A stretch of 64,000 nt of DNA from Rhodospirillales bacterium (GCA_016699855.1 CP064988.1:4244501-4308500), one strand, 5' to 3'; counted from the first letter of the stretch, positions 51,066 through 60,203 are shown. A program made the numbers and translations. The notes: a model not told the origin generated them from the sequence alone.

Positions 51066-52094
51066 ATGTCGCGTACGGAAATCCGGCCCATGCAGCGCGC
51101 AGCCTCGCTGCTGCACTTGCCTTCCCTGCTGGCCGAGCTCGGGGTTGATCTGGACGAGGTTCTCAACGATACGGGCGTATCGACCGCGGATATCAGGCCC
51201 GACGCGTTTATTCCCTACGCCAGCTATCTCAAGGTGCTGCGGCGCTCCACGGAACTCTCGCGCTGCGCGGATTTCGGGCTTCGCCTCGGCAGCAGGCAGA
51301 CGCTGGCGTCGCTCGGCCCGGTCGGGGGCGTCATGCGGTGCGCCGCGACTCTGGGCGAAGCCCTCGCGGATTTTGTCACCTTTCAGATCAGCAATTCCAC
51401 CGGAGGCGCGGTCTATCTCCATGCGAGCGGCGACGACTTCGCGTTTGGCTACGGTGTCTACGATCCGGAGTTTGAGGCTTCGCGCGAAATGTACGACCTT
51501 GTCGTGGCGGTCGGGTGCAATCTGATCCGCGAGCTGACGGCGGGAATGGTCGAACCGCTGGAAATTCTCATGATCGGACGGGAGCCCGTCGATCTCGCGC
51601 CGTATCGCGCGCTCACCACCAGACCCATGCGCTTCGAACAGAGTGAGGCGTGCCTCATACTGCCGAGGCGCGTCCTTGCGTTTCCGCTCAAGACCGCCGA
51701 TCCGGCGACGCGGGAGAAAATCCTGTCCGAGCTATACCAGCGGCTGCTGCGGGCACCGTGGGGGACGTCGAGCCGCGTCAAGCATGCGTTGCGCTCGCTG
51801 ATGCTCACAGGCGTCCATTCGATGCGAGAGGTCGCCGCGCATCTGGACCTCCACCCCAGAGCGCTTCGCCGCCAGCTCAAAGACGAGGGGACGACCTTCG
51901 AGGTGATAAAGGACGAAGTTCGCGACGCGGTCGCACGCCAGTTGCTTTCCCTGACGCGATTGACGGCGGCGGACGTGGGCCTGTCCTTGGGCTACAGCAC
52001 GCCCAGTTCCTTCGCCCACGCCTTCCAGCGATGGAGCGGGATGTCCCCGGCCCGATGGCGGCGGCGTTCCACGGACGGTCAGGTTCTTCGGTGA
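51066..52094 (+). CDS. AraC family transcriptional regulator
   Basis: A 342-residue activator. The N-terminal part resembles the arabinose-binding-like (Arabinose_bd) domain of the OruR/VirS-type subgroup: LLAELGVDLDEVLNDTGV, LGSRQTLASLGPVGGVMRC, and the GYGVYDPEFEASREMYDLVVAVG stretch. The C-terminal about 100 residues hold the two helix-turn-helix motifs (SMREVAAHLDLHPRALRRQL and TAADVGLSLGYSTPSSFAHAFQRW), closing SGMSPARWRR. The ATG at 51066 is chosen over the TTG at 51048. It lies inside the radC-bounded segment, divergent from the DUF1254 gene. Confidence 0.92.
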   Translation: MSRTEIRPMQRAASLLHLPSLLAELGVDLDEVLNDTGVSTADIRPDAFIPYASYLKVLRRSTELSRCADFGLRLGSRQTLASLGPVGGVMRCAATLGEALADFVTFQISNSTGGAVYLHASGDDFAFGYGVYDPEFEASREMYDLVVAVGCNLIRELTAGMVEPLEILMIGREPVDLAPYRALTTRPMRFEQSEACLILPRRVLAFPLKTADPATREKILSELYQRLLRAPWGTSSRVKHALRSLMLTGVHSMREVAAHLDLHPRALRRQLKDEGTTFEVIKDEVRDAVARQLLSLTRLTAADVGLSLGYSTPSSFAHAFQRWSGMSPARWRRRSTDGQVLR

Positions 52095-52366
52095 TCGTGA
52101 CGGCGGAGGGGAGCGCGCACCGGGCATCCCCGCATCGCCCAGCACGAGGGGTTCCATCCGGTTGCGATCACCCTCCGGCAGGCACGCCGCTTGTCCGCCC
52201 GGGACAACGCACCGGCAAATCCGCCGCTTCTGCTTCCGGTCAAACGCACCGGTCCCGTGTCGTCAGCCGCAGGTTCGGTCCGCCGGCGGCAACGGGCGTT
52301 TCCGCACCGGGTCGGCGCTTGGCTTTGCGCGACGAGCGGAACGACGTATGGATGCCCTCGGTGCGT
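52095..52366. other. Non-coding stretch between the AraC gene and radC
   Basis: A 272-bp gap with no supported gene, terminator or recognisable recombination site other than the radC 3' end that bounds it. Confidence 0.4.
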
Positions 52367-53365
52367 TCACAGCAGCCCGAGGCTCTTGAAGCTGGCGTGG
52401 CTCTTGCGGCCGATGACGAGGTGGTCGTGGACCTCGATGCCGAGCGCCTTGGCGGCGGTCCTGACCTCCTTGGTCATCTCGATGTCGGCGCGCGACGGCG
52501 TCGGATCGCCCGAGGGGTGGTTGTGCACGAGGATGATCGACGAGGCGCTGAGCTCGAGCGCGCGTTTGACCACCTCGCGCGGATAGACCGGCGTGTGGTC
52601 GACCGTGCCGCGCTGCTGCGTCTCGTCGGCGATGAGGACGTTCTTGCGGTCGAGGAACAGGATGTGGAAGCGCTCCGTCTTCTCGTGCTGCAGGCTGGCG
52701 TGGCAGTAGTCCAGCAGCTTCTGCCATGAGCCGATCACCGGCCGCTCGGCCACCTCGCGCCGCGCCAGCCGCAGCCCGGCCTCGCGCACGGCGCGGAAAT
52801 GGATCGCGGTGCGCTCGTCGACGCCCTCGTCCTTGAGCCGCTCGAGATCGGCCGACAGCACGTCGCCCAGCGCGCCGAAGCGCTCCAGCAGGCGCTTGGC
52901 CAGCGGCTTGACGTCGATCCGCTCGATCGAGTGGAACAGCAGCAGCTCCAGCAGCTCGTAGTCCTGGAAGCCGTCGACGCCGGAGTCGCGGGCGCGCTGG
53001 CGCACCCGCTGGCGGTGGCCCCAGTAGTGCGGACGGTCGGCGGACGGCGCGCCGGAGTTGTGTCCGGTGGCCGGAGGCGCGGCGGCGATGGCGCGGGCCA
53101 GCGCCGATGTCGGGTCGGACGCGGCGAAGTCCCAGGCCTGGTCGATCCGGTTCCACTGTCCGCCGGCCTCGCGCAGCGCGGCGCGGTGCGCCAGCGTGTT
53201 GCCCGACACGCGCCACACGGTGGCGCCGGTGTCGCGGTCCTTGGCCTGGCGCAGCGTCAGCCCCGCCGCCATCAACGTCAGCAGGCCCGCGTCGTCGGCG
53301 CCGGCCTCGTCGTCCCGTGTCTCCGGCGCCGTCTCCGCGGCCGCCGCCATCCGCTTCCGGGCCAT
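52367..53365 (-). CDS. radC: RadC family JAB-domain protein
   Basis: A 332-residue RadC-type protein. A helix-hairpin-helix region (DYELLELLLFHSIERIDVKPLAKRLLERFG) precedes the JAB/JAMM domain, whose metal motif is His281-x-His283-x10-Asp294 (HNHPSGDPTPSRAD). An N-terminal extension of about 100 residues is rich in Ala and carries AQAWDFAASDPTSAL-like sequence not usual for RadC. The start at 53365 (MARKRM) is preferred over a GTG 24 bp upstream. RadC's role in repair is unproven. The last 158 bases recur at 48289-48446. Its neighbour map lies downstream of a family A-like repeat. Confidence 0.9.
   Translation of the reverse strand: MARKRMAAAAETAPETRDDEAGADDAGLLTLMAAGLTLRQAKDRDTGATVWRVSGNTLAHRAALREAGGQWNRIDQAWDFAASDPTSALARAIAAAPPATGHNSGAPSADRPHYWGHRQRVRQRARDSGVDGFQDYELLELLLFHSIERIDVKPLAKRLLERFGALGDVLSADLERLKDEGVDERTAIHFRAVREAGLRLARREVAERPVIGSWQKLLDYCHASLQHEKTERFHILFLDRKNVLIADETQQRGTVDHTPVYPREVVKRALELSASSIILVHNHPSGDPTPSRADIEMTKEVRTAAKALGIEVHDHLVIGRKSHASFKSLGLL
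52369..52526 (-). repeat. Direct repeat of the radC 3' end (intact-gene copy)
   Basis: Partner of 48289-48446: same orientation, 158 bp, eight differences seen by eye. The pair bounds about 3.9 kb of DNA that carries the channel-like, DUF1254 and AraC genes. Confidence 0.88.
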
Positions 53366-53490
53366 CCCGGACCCCCGATCAAGTCCCACCCGCGATGCAG
53401 CCTGAAGACGAGTCGTGGCGAGAAAAGGGCGGAGGTTGCGTGCGTCTGGAATCCCTCGCCTGCCCGCGCGCCGGGGCGCACCGCTTCGAC

Positions 53491-53600
53491 CGTCATCCCG
53501 AGCGGAGGCGCGCAGCGCCGCGGTCGAGGGATCTTGGCGCGGCGTCCGCTGAGGAAAGATACTTCGACTGCGCGCCTGCGGCGCTCCGCTCAGGATGACT
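53491..53600. repeat. Family A-like palindrome, extended variant
   Basis: Outer arms CGTCATCCCGAGCGGAGGCG and GCGCTCCGCTCAGGATGACT, with inner segments GCGCAGCGCC.. and GCGCCTGCGGCGC. It is longer (110 bp) and more diverged than the other copies. It lies between radC and map, both minus strand. Confidence 0.7.
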
Positions 53601-53659
53601 GGGGAGGTGGTGTGCGACCCCCCGCGTTGGGCAGCGCGGCGGCCCGCCTGCCGGACGTG

Positions 53660-54499
53660 CTACGCCGCCGCGTAAGGCGGTTTGTCGAGGCCGGCGGGGG
53701 AGGTCGTGAAGATCTCGACGCCGTCCGCGGTCACGCCGACGGTGTGCTCGAACTGGGCCGAGAGCGTGCGGTCCTTGGTCACGGCGGTCCAGCCGTCGGA
53801 CAGGATCTTCACCTCGTAGCGGCCGGCGTTCACCATCGGCTCGACGGTGAAGATCATGCCCGGCGCCAGCAGCGGGCCGGTGCCCGGCACGCCGTAGTGC
53901 AGGATGTTCGGCGCGTCGTGGAACACCTTGCCGATGCCGTGGCCGCAGAAATCGCGAACCACCGAGAAGCGGTTGGCCTCGACGTGGCTCTGGATGGCGT
54001 GGCCGAGATCGCCCAGCCGCGCGCCCGGCCGGATCGTGGCGATCCCCTTCATCATGGCCTCGTAGGTCACGTCGCACAGGCGGCGCGCCAGCAGCTTGGC
54101 CTCGCCGGCGATGTACATGCGGCTGGAATCGCCGTGCCAGCCGTCGAGCGTCGGCGTCACGTCGATGTTGACGATGTCGCCGCTCTCCAGCCGGCGGTCG
54201 CCGGGGATGCCGTGGCAGACGACGTGGTTCACCGACGTGCAGATCGACTTGGGATAGCCGCGGTAGCCCAGCGGCGCCGACACGCCGCCGCGCTCGCGGA
54301 TGAAATCCGCGCACAGCCGGTCGATCTCGTCGGTGGTCACGCCGGGGCGCACGTGGGGCGCGATGAAGTCGAGCGTCTCGGCCGCCAGACGGCCGGCGCG
54401 GCGCATCGCCGCGAACGCGTCGGCGTCGTGGATCTTGATGTCGCGCTGGTCGCGGTCCCAGTAATCCTTCATTTCCGCGATTTCGGCCTGCGAGGTCAT
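53660..54499 (-). CDS. map: Methionine aminopeptidase, type I
   Basis: A 279-residue cytoplasmic enzyme that removes N-terminal Met from new proteins. The metal ligands are Asp113, Asp124, His187, Glu220 and Glu251, and substrate-contacting His96 (VCHGIPG) is present. Family blocks NIDVTPTLDGWHGDSSRMY, GHGIGKVFHDAPNI, MIFTVEPMVNAG and FEHTVGVT are intact. The N-terminal extension of about 25 residues lacks a zinc-finger, as in most alphaproteobacteria. The ATG at 54499 begins MTSQAEIAEM. An essential housekeeping gene; the radC-map neighbourhood is common in this class. Confidence 0.95.
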   Translation of the reverse strand: MTSQAEIAEMKDYWDRDQRDIKIHDADAFAAMRRAGRLAAETLDFIAPHVRPGVTTDEIDRLCADFIRERGGVSAPLGYRGYPKSICTSVNHVVCHGIPGDRRLESGDIVNIDVTPTLDGWHGDSSRMYIAGEAKLLARRLCDVTYEAMMKGIATIRPGARLGDLGHAIQSHVEANRFSVVRDFCGHGIGKVFHDAPNILHYGVPGTGPLLAPGMIFTVEPMVNAGRYEVKILSDGWTAVTKDRTLSAQFEHTVGVTADGVEIFTTSPAGLDKPPYAAA

Positions 54500-54628
54500 G
54501 GCCGGTATGTGGCACGCTGGCCGTCGCCCGACAAGGGCGCGGACCGAAGGGCAGGCCCCGCCGGCGCGCCGGTTTCGCCATGCCGCGGGTGTGGTTAAGG
54601 TGGCTCCACAGCGCCACTGGATCGAGAC

Positions 54629-55393
54629 ATGACCGCACCGGAAAAGACCGTCACCGCCTGCCTGCTGATCATCGGCAACGAGATCCTCTCGGGTCGCACC
54701 CGCGACGTGAATCTGCAGTTCCTCGCGACCGAGCTGAACAAGATCGGCGTGCGCATGGCGGAGTGCCGGGTGGTCGCCGACGTCGAGGACACCATCGTCG
54801 CGACCATCAACGAGGTGCGCCGCAAGTTCGACTACGTCTTCACCACAGGCGGCATCGGGCCGACCCACGACGACATCACGGCGGACGCCATCGCCAAGGC
54901 GTTCGGCGTCGGCATCTCCGAGCATCCCGAGGCGGTCGACCGGCTGACCCGCTACTACGCCGATCCGGCGCTGTTCACCACGCCGCGCCGGCGCATGGCG
55001 CGCATCCCGCACGGCGGCGATCTGGTCGACAATCCGGTGTCCGTGGCGCCCGGTTTCCGCATGGAGAACGTGTTCACCTTCGCCGGCGTGCCCAAGATCG
55101 TCGAGGGCATGTTCCACTCGATGAAGCACCTGCTCGTCGGCGGCCGGCCGATGATCAGCCGCACCATCCGCACGACCCAGCCGGAGGGTTTCATCGCCGA
55201 GCCGCTGGGCGCGGTCCAAGGGCGCCATCCCACCACCGAGATCGGCAGCTATCCCGCGTTCCGCCAGGGCAAGCCCAGCGTGTCGCTGATCATCAGGGGC
55301 GTCGATCCGGCCGAGGTCGCGGCCGCGTTCGACGATCTGTTCAAGGTGCTGGACGCCGTCGGCGGCGAGCCGGAGGAGACCACCGTCACGTGA
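54629..55393 (+). CDS. CinA-like competence/damage-inducible protein (molybdopterin-binding domain only)
   Basis: A 254-residue protein with the MoCF-biosynthesis/CinA N-terminal fold. It starts MTAPEKTVTACLLIIGNEILSG, carries the TTGGIGPTHDDITADAIAKAF motif (phosphate-binding region), and has GFRMENVFTFAGVPKIVEGMF. The PncC-type nicotinamide-nucleotide amidase domain of full CinA is absent, so it is the short form often annotated as a molybdopterin-binding protein. Function unclear; some members hydrolyse ADP-ribose or NMN-type compounds. Its stop overlaps the GTG of the next gene by 4 bp (GTGA). Confidence 0.9.
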   Translation: MTAPEKTVTACLLIIGNEILSGRTRDVNLQFLATELNKIGVRMAECRVVADVEDTIVATINEVRRKFDYVFTTGGIGPTHDDITADAIAKAFGVGISEHPEAVDRLTRYYADPALFTTPRRRMARIPHGGDLVDNPVSVAPGFRMENVFTFAGVPKIVEGMFHSMKHLLVGGRPMISRTIRTTQPEGFIAEPLGAVQGRHPTTEIGSYPAFRQGKPSVSLIIRGVDPAEVAAAFDDLFKVLDAVGGEPEETTVT

Positions 55394-56073
55394 CGCGCCG
55401 GCCGCTCGGGATCCTGATGCTCGACACGCGGTTTCCGCGGATCGTCGGCGACATCGGCAATCCCGCCAGCTTCCCGTTCCCTGTGATCCACGAGCGGCTG
55501 ACCGGCATCGGCCCATCCGACGCGGTGTCGGCGACGCCGGACCGCGGGCGCATCGCCGCGGCGCTGGCCGACAACGCGCGCCGGCTGGCCGCGCGCGGCG
55601 CCGTCGGCATCGCCACGAGCTGCGGCTTCCTCGCGCTGCTCCAGAGCGAGCTGGCGGCGGTGTCGCCGGTGCCGGTCGCCACCTCGGCGCTCCTGCTGGC
55701 GCCGTTGATCGCGCGCACGCTGCCGGCGGGACGCCGCGTCGGCGTGCTCACCGCGCACGCCGCCAGCCTGACGCGAGCGCATCTCACCGCCGTCGGCGCC
55801 GCCGGCGACACGCCGGTCGAGGGCATGCCGGCCGATGGCGCCTTCGCGCGCGCGTTTCTCGCCAATGGAACGGATCTCGATCGCGACGCCGTCGAGCGCG
55901 AGGCCGTCGCCACCGCGATGGCGCTGGCCGCGCGGCGTCCGGACGTCGGCGCGATCGTGCTGGAATGCACCAACCTGCCGCCCTACGCGCCGGCGATCCG
56001 CGCCGCCACCGGCCTGCCGGTCCACGACGTGGTCGATCTGCTCACCGCGTTCCGCGCCGGACTGCCGGACTGA
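55390..56073 (+). CDS. Aspartate/glutamate/hydantoin racemase superfamily protein
   Basis: A 227-residue Asp/Glu-racemase-fold protein. The two catalytic cysteines are Cys78 (IATSCGFLALLQ) and Cys193 (IVLECTNLPPY), placed one per half as in cofactor-independent racemases and maleate isomerases. The start is GTG at 55390, overlapping the stop of the CinA-like gene by 4 bp, so the two are translationally coupled. ILMLDTRFPRIVGDIGNPASFPFPV near the start is typical of a subgroup with unknown substrate. It converges on the TRAP DctM gene, with 6 bp between stops. Confidence 0.88.
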   Translation: MTRRPLGILMLDTRFPRIVGDIGNPASFPFPVIHERLTGIGPSDAVSATPDRGRIAAALADNARRLAARGAVGIATSCGFLALLQSELAAVSPVPVATSALLLAPLIARTLPAGRRVGVLTAHAASLTRAHLTAVGAAGDTPVEGMPADGAFARAFLANGTDLDRDAVEREAVATAMALAARRPDVGAIVLECTNLPPYAPAIRAATGLPVHDVVDLLTAFRAGLPD

Positions 56074-56079
56074 ACCCGC

Positions 56080-57399
56080 TCACCGCGCCGCGGTCCCCAT
56101 CTGGCCGGGGAGCCACATGACGAGGCCGGGGAAGACGTAGAGCAGGACGACGCACAGGCTCATCGCCAGAAAGAACGGGAACGCCGCCCATCCGATCCAG
56201 AAGATCGAGCGCCCGGTCATGCCCTGGAGGACGAACAGGTTGAAGCCGACCGGCGGTGTCACCTGCGCCATCTCGACCACGATGGTGATGAAGATGCCGA
56301 ACCAGATCTTGTCGATGCCGGCGGCCTCGACCATCGGCAGGACGATCGCGATCGTCAGCACGACCATCGAGATGCCGTCGAGGAAGCAGCCGAGGACGAT
56401 GTAGAGGATCGCCAGCGCGAAGATCAGCATCGCCGGCGACAGGTTCATCGCCGAGATCGACTCCGCCAGATGCCGCGGCAGGCCGGTGAAGCCCATCGCC
56501 AGCTTCAGGAAGGACGCGCCGGCGAGGATCAGCAGGATCATCGACGTCAGGCGCGTCGCGCCCATGACGCTTTCCCAGAACGTCCGCCAGTCGAGGCGCC
56601 CCTGCCAGGCCGCGATGGCGAACGAGCCGACCACGCCGAACGCGGCCGACTCGGTCGCGGTGGCGATGCCGCTGTAGATAGACCCCAGCACCAGGACGAT
56701 CAGCAGGACCACCGGGATCAGCGTCCCCGACTCGCGTAGCTTCGCCATCAGCGGCAGGCGCGGGTCCGGCGGCGGCACGCGCCCGGGGTTGAGCAGCGCC
56801 CAGGCGGCGACGTAGGACGACATCAGCCCGGCCAGCAGCAGGCCGGGGATCACGCCGGCGGCGAACAGCTTGGCGATCGAGACCTCGGCCTGCACGCCGT
56901 AGACGATCATGATCAGCGACGGCGGGATCAGCAGGCCGAGCGTGCCGGCGCCGGCCAGCGAGCCGATGGCGATCTCGTCGGGGTAGCCGCGCCGCTTGAG
57001 CTCCGGCACGGTCATCTTGCCGATGGTCGCGCAGGTCGCGGCCGAGGAGCCGCTGACGGCGGCGAAGATCGTGCAGCCGATGATGTTGGTGTGCACCAGC
57101 CGGCCCGGGAGCCGGCGCATCCACGGCGCCAGGCCGCGGAACATGTCCTCCGACACGGCGGTGCGGAACAGGATCTCGCCCATCCAGATGAACAGCGGCA
57201 GCGCCGTCAGCGTCCACGACGACAGGTCGCTGAAGATCGTCGTCGCCATCGAGTCGCCGGCCGGGCGGCCGGGCGCGAACAGCCACATCGTGGCGATCGA
57301 CACGCCGATCATCGAGAGGCCGATCCAGACGCCGGTGCCGAACAGGAAGAACAGGGCCGCGATCGCGAGCAGCGCGATCTGGGCGTCGAGGCCTGTCAC
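56080..57399 (-). CDS. dctM: TRAP transporter large permease (DctM)
   Basis: A 439-residue inner-membrane protein with about 12 spans, the ion-coupled channel of a TRAP importer for C4-dicarboxylates or other organic acids. Family blocks are GEILFRTAVSEDMFRGLAPW, GSSAATCATIGKMTVPELKRRGY, GAGTLGLLIPPSLIMIVYG, and near the end TPPVGFNLFVLQGMTG. The start is GTG at 57399, with GGAG 9 bp upstream and 12 bp from the DctQ stop. It is the third gene of a DctP-Q-M operon read leftward (58046-59023, 57412-57969, then this). Confidence 0.94.
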   Translation of the reverse strand: MTGLDAQIALLAIAALFFLFGTGVWIGLSMIGVSIATMWLFAPGRPAGDSMATTIFSDLSSWTLTALPLFIWMGEILFRTAVSEDMFRGLAPWMRRLPGRLVHTNIIGCTIFAAVSGSSAATCATIGKMTVPELKRRGYPDEIAIGSLAGAGTLGLLIPPSLIMIVYGVQAEVSIAKLFAAGVIPGLLLAGLMSSYVAAWALLNPGRVPPPDPRLPLMAKLRESGTLIPVVLLIVLVLGSIYSGIATATESAAFGVVGSFAIAAWQGRLDWRTFWESVMGATRLTSMILLILAGASFLKLAMGFTGLPRHLAESISAMNLSPAMLIFALAILYIVLGCFLDGISMVVLTIAIVLPMVEAAGIDKIWFGIFITIVVEMAQVTPPVGFNLFVLQGMTGRSIFWIGWAAFPFFLAMSLCVVLLYVFPGLVMWLPGQMGTAAR

Positions 57400-57411
57400 G
57401 TCGCCGCGCTC

Positions 57412-57969
57412 CTATCGCTCGATGTGCAGCGATTCGTCGCCGGTCGGTTCCTCGACCAGCGGCCCGCCCGCGGCGACGACGACGAGACGCTCGACGATGG
57501 CGATGGTGAACACGACCGCGCCCAGCGCCATGCCGATCTGCGGGATCCACAGCGGCACGGCGATCAAACCGGTCGAGAGGTCGCCGATCTGCCAGCTGAC
57601 GACGCAGAGCCGCACCGAGAACCAGGCGAGGTACCCGGCGAGCACGGCGCCGAACGCCAGGCACCACAGCTCCGCCAGCCGCCGCGCCCGGTCCGGCAGG
57701 CGCTGCAGGAACAGCGTCACGCGGATGTGCTCGCCGCGGCCGAAGGTCGAGGCCAGCGCCAGGAACGCCGAGGCGCACATCGCGTAGCCGGCGAACTCGT
57801 CGGCCGAGCGCGCGACGTAGTTGAGGGGGTTCGGCAGCCCGGTCTTCTGCGCGAACCACAGGCCGACGCCGGGGCCGACGGAGTACAGGACGAAGACCAG
57901 CAGCAGGACCATGAACACGCCGCCCAGCGCGCCGGTGGCGTCGTAGAGGCGTTGCAGCGCCGTGCGCAT
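57412..57969 (-). CDS. dctQ: TRAP transporter small permease (DctQ)
   Basis: A 185-residue small membrane subunit with four spans (near 12-35, 55-72, 90-110 and 130-152). It has FGRGEHIRVTLFLQRLPDRARRLAEL, the expected loop between spans 2 and 3. It holds the DctM subunit together with the receptor. The ATG at 57969 lies 76 bp after the DctP stop. Ligand unknown. Confidence 0.9.
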   Translation of the reverse strand: MRTALQRLYDATGALGGVFMVLLLVFVLYSVGPGVGLWFAQKTGLPNPLNYVARSADEFAGYAMCASAFLALASTFGRGEHIRVTLFLQRLPDRARRLAELWCLAFGAVLAGYLAWFSVRLCVVSWQIGDLSTGLIAVPLWIPQIGMALGAVVFTIAIVERLVVVAAGGPLVEEPTGDESLHIER

Positions 57970-58045
57970 CGAATTTTCCCCGCCGGAGGTCTTCGGTCGT
58001 CGCGGCCGCTCGCGCCGTCGCTGGACGGCGCGCGCGGCCCGCGCG

Positions 58046-59023
58046 TCACATCTTGCGGTACGCCTCGACCACGGCCTTGCCGTCGGCGCCGGCCTTCTCC
58101 AGCCACTCGTTGGTCAGCGTCTCGCCCAGCTTCTTGTACTCGGCGGCCAGCTTGGCCGATGGCGGCTGTACCTTCATGCCGTTCTTGGCGAGCGTGTCGA
58201 GGAAGCCCTTGGCCAGACGCTCGGCCTCGGACCAGCCCGTGGCCTCGGCCTTCGCCGCCTCGGCCAGCAGCGCCTTGCGGGTCGCCTCGTCGAGCTTGTC
58301 GAACGCCGCCTTGTTCACCAGCACGGCGTTCTTCGGCAGCCAGGCCTGCGTGTCGTAGAAGTGCGTGAGCTGCTCCCACACCTTGGAGTCGACGCCGGTG
58401 GTGCCCGAGGAGATGAACGAGTCGACCTTGCCGGTCGCCAGCGCCCGGCTGAGCTCGGCGGCCTGGATGGTGATCGGCTGCGCCTTGGCCAGCTCGGCGA
58501 TGCGCGAGGTGCCGCGGTTGTAGGCGCGGAACTTCAGGCCGGCCATGTCGGCGACCGAGTTGATCTCCTTCTTGGCGTACAGCCCCTGCGGCGGCCACGG
58601 CACCGAGAACAGCAGCATCATGCCCTGGGCGGCGAGCTTCTTCTCGAGCGCCGGCTTCTGGGCGGCGTAGAGCTTGCGCGCGTCGGCGAAGCTGGTCGCG
58701 AGGAACGGCACGACGTCGAGGCCGTAGAGCGGATCCTCGTTCTCGAAGTTCGACACCAGGATCTCGCCGATCGGCGCCTGCGCGGCCTGCACCGCGCGCT
58801 TGATCTCCGGCGCCTTGAACAGCGAGGCGCCGGCGTGGACGGTGATCTCCAGCTTGCCGCCGGACGCCGCCTTCACCGCGTCGGCGAACTTCTGGAGGTT
58901 GACGGTGTGGTAGTTGGACGCCGGGTAGGCGGCCGGCAGATCCCACTTGGTCTGCGCCAGCGCCGGCGCCGCGGTCATGAACGCGCCGATGGCGGCGAGG
59001 CGGGCGAGGTTCTCTAGTCTCAT
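58046..59023 (-). CDS. dctP: TRAP transporter substrate-binding protein (DctP family)
   Basis: A 325-residue periplasmic receptor. Signal peptide MRLENLARLAAIGAFMTAAP, cleavage near ALAQT. Mature blocks are LPAAYPASNYHTVNLQKFADAVKAASGGKLEITVHAGASLF, then the carboxylate-binding region MAGLKFRAYNRGTSRIAELAKAQ with the Arg that normally pairs with the ligand carboxylate. AAGGAG lies before the ATG at 59023. It heads a dctPQM operon, divergent from azlCD, with 159 bp of likely promoter DNA between. The ligand is not evident. Confidence 0.93.
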   Translation of the reverse strand: MRLENLARLAAIGAFMTAAPALAQTKWDLPAAYPASNYHTVNLQKFADAVKAASGGKLEITVHAGASLFKAPEIKRAVQAAQAPIGEILVSNFENEDPLYGLDVVPFLATSFADARKLYAAQKPALEKKLAAQGMMLLFSVPWPPQGLYAKKEINSVADMAGLKFRAYNRGTSRIAELAKAQPITIQAAELSRALATGKVDSFISSGTTGVDSKVWEQLTHFYDTQAWLPKNAVLVNKAAFDKLDEATRKALLAEAAKAEATGWSEAERLAKGFLDTLAKNGMKVQPPSAKLAAEYKKLGETLTNEWLEKAGADGKAVVEAYRKM

Positions 59024-59182
59024 TGCGCGGCTCCTTGATGACGGTCGCTGATCGTCGCATGGCCGGTTCCCGCCACGCAACGTCCGCTTCCGGCCGGACG
59101 CCGACCTCGGGTAGAGCGTAGGAGGCGCCCCGTCGACGGCGCGGTCGCGGGGGAGGGGACGACAGTTGAGGACGGCGCGGGC

Positions 59183-59854
59183 ATGACCTCACCGCTGCGG
59201 CGCGGCGCGCGGGCCGCCTTGCCGATGGTGGCCGGCGCGGTGCTGTTCGGGCTGGCGACCGGCGCGGCGATGGCGCCGTCGGGCCTGTCGCTGCCGGTCA
59301 TCCTCGCGGCGCCGCTGGCGATGTACGCCGGCGTCGCCCAGCTCGCCTACGCCCAGCTCGTGGCCGCCGGCGCGCCGTTCGCGTCGCTGCTCGCCATCGT
59401 GGCGCTGACGCACGTGCGCTACCTGATCTACGCCACCGTGGCCTCGACGTGGCCGCGTTCCGGCGGCTGGATCGAGCGCTGCCTCGCGCCGTACCTGCTC
59501 ACCGAGACCTCGTTCGCGCTGGCGCTGCTCCAGCCCCCGGCCGAGCGCGTGCGCTTCATGATGGGCGCCGGGATGACGCTGGGCGCGGCGTGGATTTCGT
59601 CCTGCGCGGCGGGCGCGCTGCTGGCGGCGCAGCTGCCGCCGCTCAAGCACGTCTACGCCGTGCCCGCGATCGTGCTGGCGCCGATCCTGGCGCGGCTGGC
59701 GAAGGAGCGGCGCCACCTCGCTGTCGGGCTCCTCGCCAGCGCCGCCGGCGTCGCGCTGGCGGGGCTGCCGCACCGCCTCGGCCCGCTGGCGGCGGCGGTC
59801 TGCGCCGTCGCCGCCGTCATGGCGTTCGACGCGGTCCGCCGGGGGCGGCGATGA
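59183..59854 (+). CDS. azlC: AzlC family branched-chain amino acid exporter, large subunit
   Basis: A 223-residue inner-membrane protein with about five spans. It starts SPLRRGARAALPMVAGAVLFGLATGAA and has SLPVILAAPLAMYAGVAQLAYAQL and the VALTHVRYLIYA block, all typical of AzlC. Together with AzlD it exports branched-chain amino acids. Its stop overlaps the AzlD start by 4 bp (ATGA), which suggests translational coupling. It is divergent from the TRAP operon. No LIV-responsive Lrp-type regulator is adjacent. Confidence 0.9.
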   Translation: MTSPLRRGARAALPMVAGAVLFGLATGAAMAPSGLSLPVILAAPLAMYAGVAQLAYAQLVAAGAPFASLLAIVALTHVRYLIYATVASTWPRSGGWIERCLAPYLLTETSFALALLQPPAERVRFMMGAGMTLGAAWISSCAAGALLAAQLPPLKHVYAVPAIVLAPILARLAKERRHLAVGLLASAAGVALAGLPHRLGPLAAAVCAVAAVMAFDAVRRGRR

Positions 59855-60159
59855 ACGAGTGGCTGGTCCTGCTGGCGCTGGGTGTCGCGCTCTACGCCAT
59901 GAAGGCGCTGCCGTTCTTCTGGCGCTTCCTGCCGCGCACGCCCGTCGTCGACACCACGCTCGACCTGCTGCCGGCGGCGTTGCTGCCGGCGCTGCTGATC
60001 CCCGGCGTCGTCTGGGGCATGGCCGCCGAGACGTCGTTCTCCGGTTGGCCGGCGGTGGCCGCCGTCGCCGCCGCCCTGGCGGTGTGCGCCACCACCGGCC
60101 GCGCCGCCGCCGGCATCGGCTGCGGCCTCACGATCCTGGCGGCGGCGCAGTTGCTGTAG
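59851..60159 (+). CDS. azlD: AzlD family branched-chain amino acid exporter, small subunit
   Basis: A 102-residue membrane protein with about four short spans. MNEWLVLLALGVALYAMKALPFF, then RFLPRTPVVDTTLDLLPAALLPALL and AVAAVAAALAVCATTG are typical of AzlD. The ATG overlaps the AzlC stop (ATGA). Family partner of AzlC; the two are expected to form one exporter. A family A palindrome follows 45 bp later. Confidence 0.9.
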   Translation: MNEWLVLLALGVALYAMKALPFFWRFLPRTPVVDTTLDLLPAALLPALLIPGVVWGMAAETSFSGWPAVAAVAAALAVCATTGRAAAGIGCGLTILAAAQLL

Positions 60160-60203
60160 CGTTGGTCTTCGCGGGCGGGCCGCTGGTGGTCGTCCGACCC
60201 CCG

